Position numbers and translations under genes: made by a program. DNA of 64,000 nt, taken from Pseudodonghicola flavimaris (GTDB taxonomy: Bacteria > Pseudomonadota > Alphaproteobacteria > Rhodobacterales > Rhodobacteraceae). This document shows, one piece after another, positions 62,145 to 64,000 of the stretch. Where the stretch lies: positions 186,001 through 250,000 of the forward strand of contig NZ_JASNJD010000005.1 in assembly GCF_030164425.1 (NCBI RefSeq), in the 5' to 3' direction. The notes beneath the pieces were generated by a model that was not told where the DNA came from, ran no database searches, and saw only the letters and a list, made by a program, of their open reading frames with translations. Numbering within the stretch: position 1 is the first letter of the stretch; the number at the start of each line of letters is the position of its first letter.

Positions 62145-62554
62145 GTGGAAAACCCGGTGAAAGAGCCGCGGACAGTACCGGAATGGTTCTAGGCAATCTG
62201 GCCGGGCACGCAAGCCCCGGGGGAAAACCCGGCAGTTTCGGCTGAGTCGCCCTGCAACAATCCCGGCTGGATAAGGATAACCGGGATCCGCGGGACGACT
62301 CGGGTTGTCCTGAATAATCCCGGAGTTATCCCCAGAGGTTAACGATTTTATGAAATCGTAAGTCTCTAGTTTAAAAGAACAAAGGTTATTTTTCCCGGGG
62401 ACCTCTGACAGGTGCACGATTTCTGTCCCCATGGTGGATAACTGGCCGGACAGATGAATAATCCACCGATGTCGCACCCCCTACTTAATCATCATCCTTT
62501 CTTCTTTTCTTTCTTATTATTAGGAAGACACCACCCGAGCGGCGCGAGGCAGCC
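62145..62554. other. Probable chromosomal replication origin (oriC region)
   Basis: A 410-bp non-coding region between maf-aroE-coaE-dnaQ-secB and hemJ-rho, the known place of oriC in alphaproteobacteria such as Caulobacter. DnaA-box-like 9-mers (consensus TTATCCACA) with one mismatch are TTTTCCACA (62144-62152, minus), TTATCCCCA (62326-62334, plus) and TTATCCACC (62433-62441, minus). Two-mismatch copies are at 62266-62274, 62272-62280, 62305-62313 and 62459-62467. Two AT-rich tracts (62339-62395 and 62485-62523) stand out from the GC-rich genome. The first is flanked by inverted CAGAGGT/ACCTCTG (62333-62339, 62401-62407) and holds the hairpin ACGATTT/AAATCGT (62342-62359). Confidence 0.8.
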
Positions 62555-63004
62555 ATGAGCGATTTCCTGATCATCCTGTATCCCTGGATTAAATCCCTGC
62601 ACGTCATGGCAGTGCTGTCCTGGATGGCTGGGATCTTCTATCTGCCGCGGCTTTACGTCTATCACGTGGAACAGGCTGAGAAGGTGAACGGGGCACCTGA
62701 AATCTTCTTCACCATGGAAGAGAAGCTCTATCGCTTCATCATGCATCCGGCGATGTATGTGACCTGGGTTTGCGGGCTGCTTCTTGTGATCACCCCGGGG
62801 ATCGTCGACTGGACCCGGGTCTGGCCCTGGACCAAAGGCATTTCCGTGATCGCGATGACGCTGTTTCACCTCTGGCTGGGACAGCAGGGCCGGAGGTTCC
62901 GGGCGGGTGAGAATACCCTGACCGGGCGCCGCTATCGGATGATGAACGAGGTTCCGACGCTGCTGATGGTGGTGATCGTGCTGTCGGTGATCGTGAAGTT
63001 CTGA
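62555..63004 (+). CDS. hemJ: Protoporphyrinogen IX oxidase HemJ
   Basis: Membrane enzyme that oxidises protoporphyrinogen IX to protoporphyrin IX, replacing HemG/HemY in most alphaproteobacteria. The 149-residue protein has four hydrophobic helices, with conserved His16 in WIKSLHVMAVLSWMAG and a second conserved region RFIMHPAMYVTWVCG. The C-terminus is NEVPTLLMVVIVLSVIVKF. It is the first gene right of the putative origin. A 6-bp stem GCGACT/AGTCGC (63050-63070) lies after it, without a U-tract. Confidence 0.93.
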   Translation: MSDFLIILYPWIKSLHVMAVLSWMAGIFYLPRLYVYHVEQAEKVNGAPEIFFTMEEKLYRFIMHPAMYVTWVCGLLLVITPGIVDWTRVWPWTKGISVIAMTLFHLWLGQQGRRFRAGENTLTGRRYRMMNEVPTLLMVVIVLSVIVKF

Positions 63005-63155
63005 TTGTCGCTTCGATGCGCCGATCAGATCCAGATTTGACTCAGCTCTGCGACTTCACTATGTAGTCGCGCAACTCGCCCGTCCGGGCGGCGTATTTTC
63101 CAGAAGTCGATGATCACAGCCTCCGCGTCCAGCGGGGTTCAAGGACCATAGTATC

Positions 63156-64000
63156 ATGACCACCGAATCCCTGAATCTCTCCGACCTCAAGGCCAAGAGC
63201 CCGAAGGATCTTCTGGCGATGGCCGAGGATCTGGAGATCGAAAACGCCTCGACCATGCGTAAGGGCGAGATGATGTTCCAGATCCTGCGCGAACTGGCCG
63301 ATGAAGGCTGGGAAATCGGCGGCGATGGCGTGCTGGAAGTGTTGCAGGACGGATTCGGCTTTCTGCGCTCGCCTGAGGCGAACTATCTGCCGGGCCCCGA
63401 TGACATCTATGTCAGCCCGGACATGATCCGGCAGTATTCGCTGCGCACCGGCGACACCGTCGAAGGGCAGATCAAGGCGCCGAACGAAAGCGAACGCTAT
63501 TTCGCGCTGACCAATGTCACCAAGATCAACTTCGAGCCGCCCGAAAAGGCCCGTCACAAGATTGCCTTCGACAACCTGACGCCGCTTTATCCCGACGAAC
63601 GGCTGAAGATGGAGATCGAGGATCCGACGGTCAAGGACCGTTCGGCCAGGGTGATCGACCTGGTCGCCCCGATCGGGAAAGGCCAGCGGTCGCTGATCGT
63701 GGCGCCGCCGCGGACCGGTAAGACGGTTCTGTTGCAGAACATCGCCCATTCGATCGAGAAAAATCACCCCGAGTGCTATCTGATCGTCCTGCTGATCGAT
63801 GAACGGCCCGAAGAGGTGACCGATATGCAGCGTTCGGTGAAGGGGGAGGTGGTGTCCTCGACCTTCGACGAACCGGCAACCCGCCACGTCGCTGTGTCGG
63901 AGATGGTGATCGAGAAAGCCAAGCGCTTGGTCGAGCATAAACGAGATGTTGTGATCCTTCTCGACTCGATCACCAGACTTGGTAGGGCGTTCAACACCGT
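63156..64000 (+). CDS. rho: Transcription termination factor Rho, 3' end cut off by the window
   Basis: RNA-dependent helicase that ends transcription. The visible first 281 residues include the N-terminal domain ([18 protein letters not shown]), the cold-shock-like RNA-binding domain ([16 protein letters not shown] near residue 63), Walker [13 protein letters not shown] near residue 185, and Walker [19 protein letters not shown] at the window edge. About 140 residues are missing. The 151-base leader upstream contains the small hairpin noted for hemJ. Confidence 0.97.
   Translation, partial: MTTESLNLSDLKAKSPKDLLAMAEDLEIENASTMRKGEMMFQILRELADEGWEIGGDGVLEVLQDGFGFLRSPEANYLPGPDDIYVSPDMIRQYSLRTGDTVEGQIKAPNESERYFALTNVTKINFEPPEKARHKIAFDNLTPLYPDERLKMEIEDPTVKDRSARVIDLVAPIGKGQRSLIVAPPRTGKTVLLQNIAHSIEKNHPECYLIVLLIDERPEEVTDMQRSVKGEVVSSTFDEPATRHVAVSEMVIEKAKRLVEHKRDVVILLDSITRLGRAFNT

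Overview
The window is about 64 kb of GC-rich DNA (roughly two-thirds G+C by eye) from an alphaproteobacterium, most likely a member of the Rhodobacterales (roseobacter/Rhodobacter group). This rests on gene order and gene types: a regA-senC-regB redox regulator cluster beside ahcY, a shortened DivL-like PAS protein next to tsaE, addB-addA, hslV-hslU, a hemY/mitofilin/hemD/tsaD/gpsA block, and at the right end secB-dnaQ-coaE-aroE-maf | hemJ-rho, which is the arrangement known around the chromosome origin of alphaproteobacteria. The genus cannot be named from what is visible.

Left part (1-10.1 kb): an assimilatory nitrate/nitrite region read leftwards. nasT-nasS (ANTAR antiterminator and its nitrate-sensing partner) come first, then an RNA leader with an intrinsic terminator whose 5' arm overlaps a stem-loop of the ANTAR-target type, then nrtA, nrtB, a fused double-ATPase nrtCD, a single-domain globin and nirB, which runs off the left edge. 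A nitronate monooxygenase gene is divergent from nasT. 10.1-12 kb holds an acyl-CoA ligase.

12-22.5 kb: purine/ureide breakdown. It has membrane urate hydroxylase puuD, a LysR regulator, uraH, a puuE-uraD fusion, allA, a nucleobase (urate/xanthine type) symporter and allE, followed by a TRAP transporter (dctPQM). Together they take urate to glyoxylate, with the allantoate amidohydrolase step missing from the window.

22.5-34.2 kb: a family-25 glycosyltransferase, tRNA-Thr(CGU), hemY, a mitofilin-like gene with an 18-copy hexanucleotide repeat, hemD, then tsaD-gpsA-YCII-EVE, a DUF2853 gene, a secreted phytase-like esterase, a GFA-type zinc protein and ahcY.

34.3-54.5 kb: an HD phosphohydrolase, GT61 glycosyltransferase, regA, senC, regB, the DivL-like gene, and a tight rightward run tsaE-amgK-murU-addB-addA-trxA (murein-sugar recycling plus double-strand break repair). 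Then rpiB, an unrecognised polysaccharide-type protein, hslV-hslU and a DUF900 lipoprotein hydrolase.

54.5-64 kb: an amidase that looks inserted into otherwise conserved order, then smr-mltA-timA (leftward), fxsA-secB (rightward), dnaQ-coaE-aroE-maf (leftward), a 410-bp non-coding AT-rich region with DnaA-box-like sequences that is very probably oriC, hemJ, and the first 845 bp of rho. Most of the window is ordinary core genome. The most interesting parts are non-coding: the NasT leader, the oriC region, structured repeats between genes, and a recurring terminator-like element.
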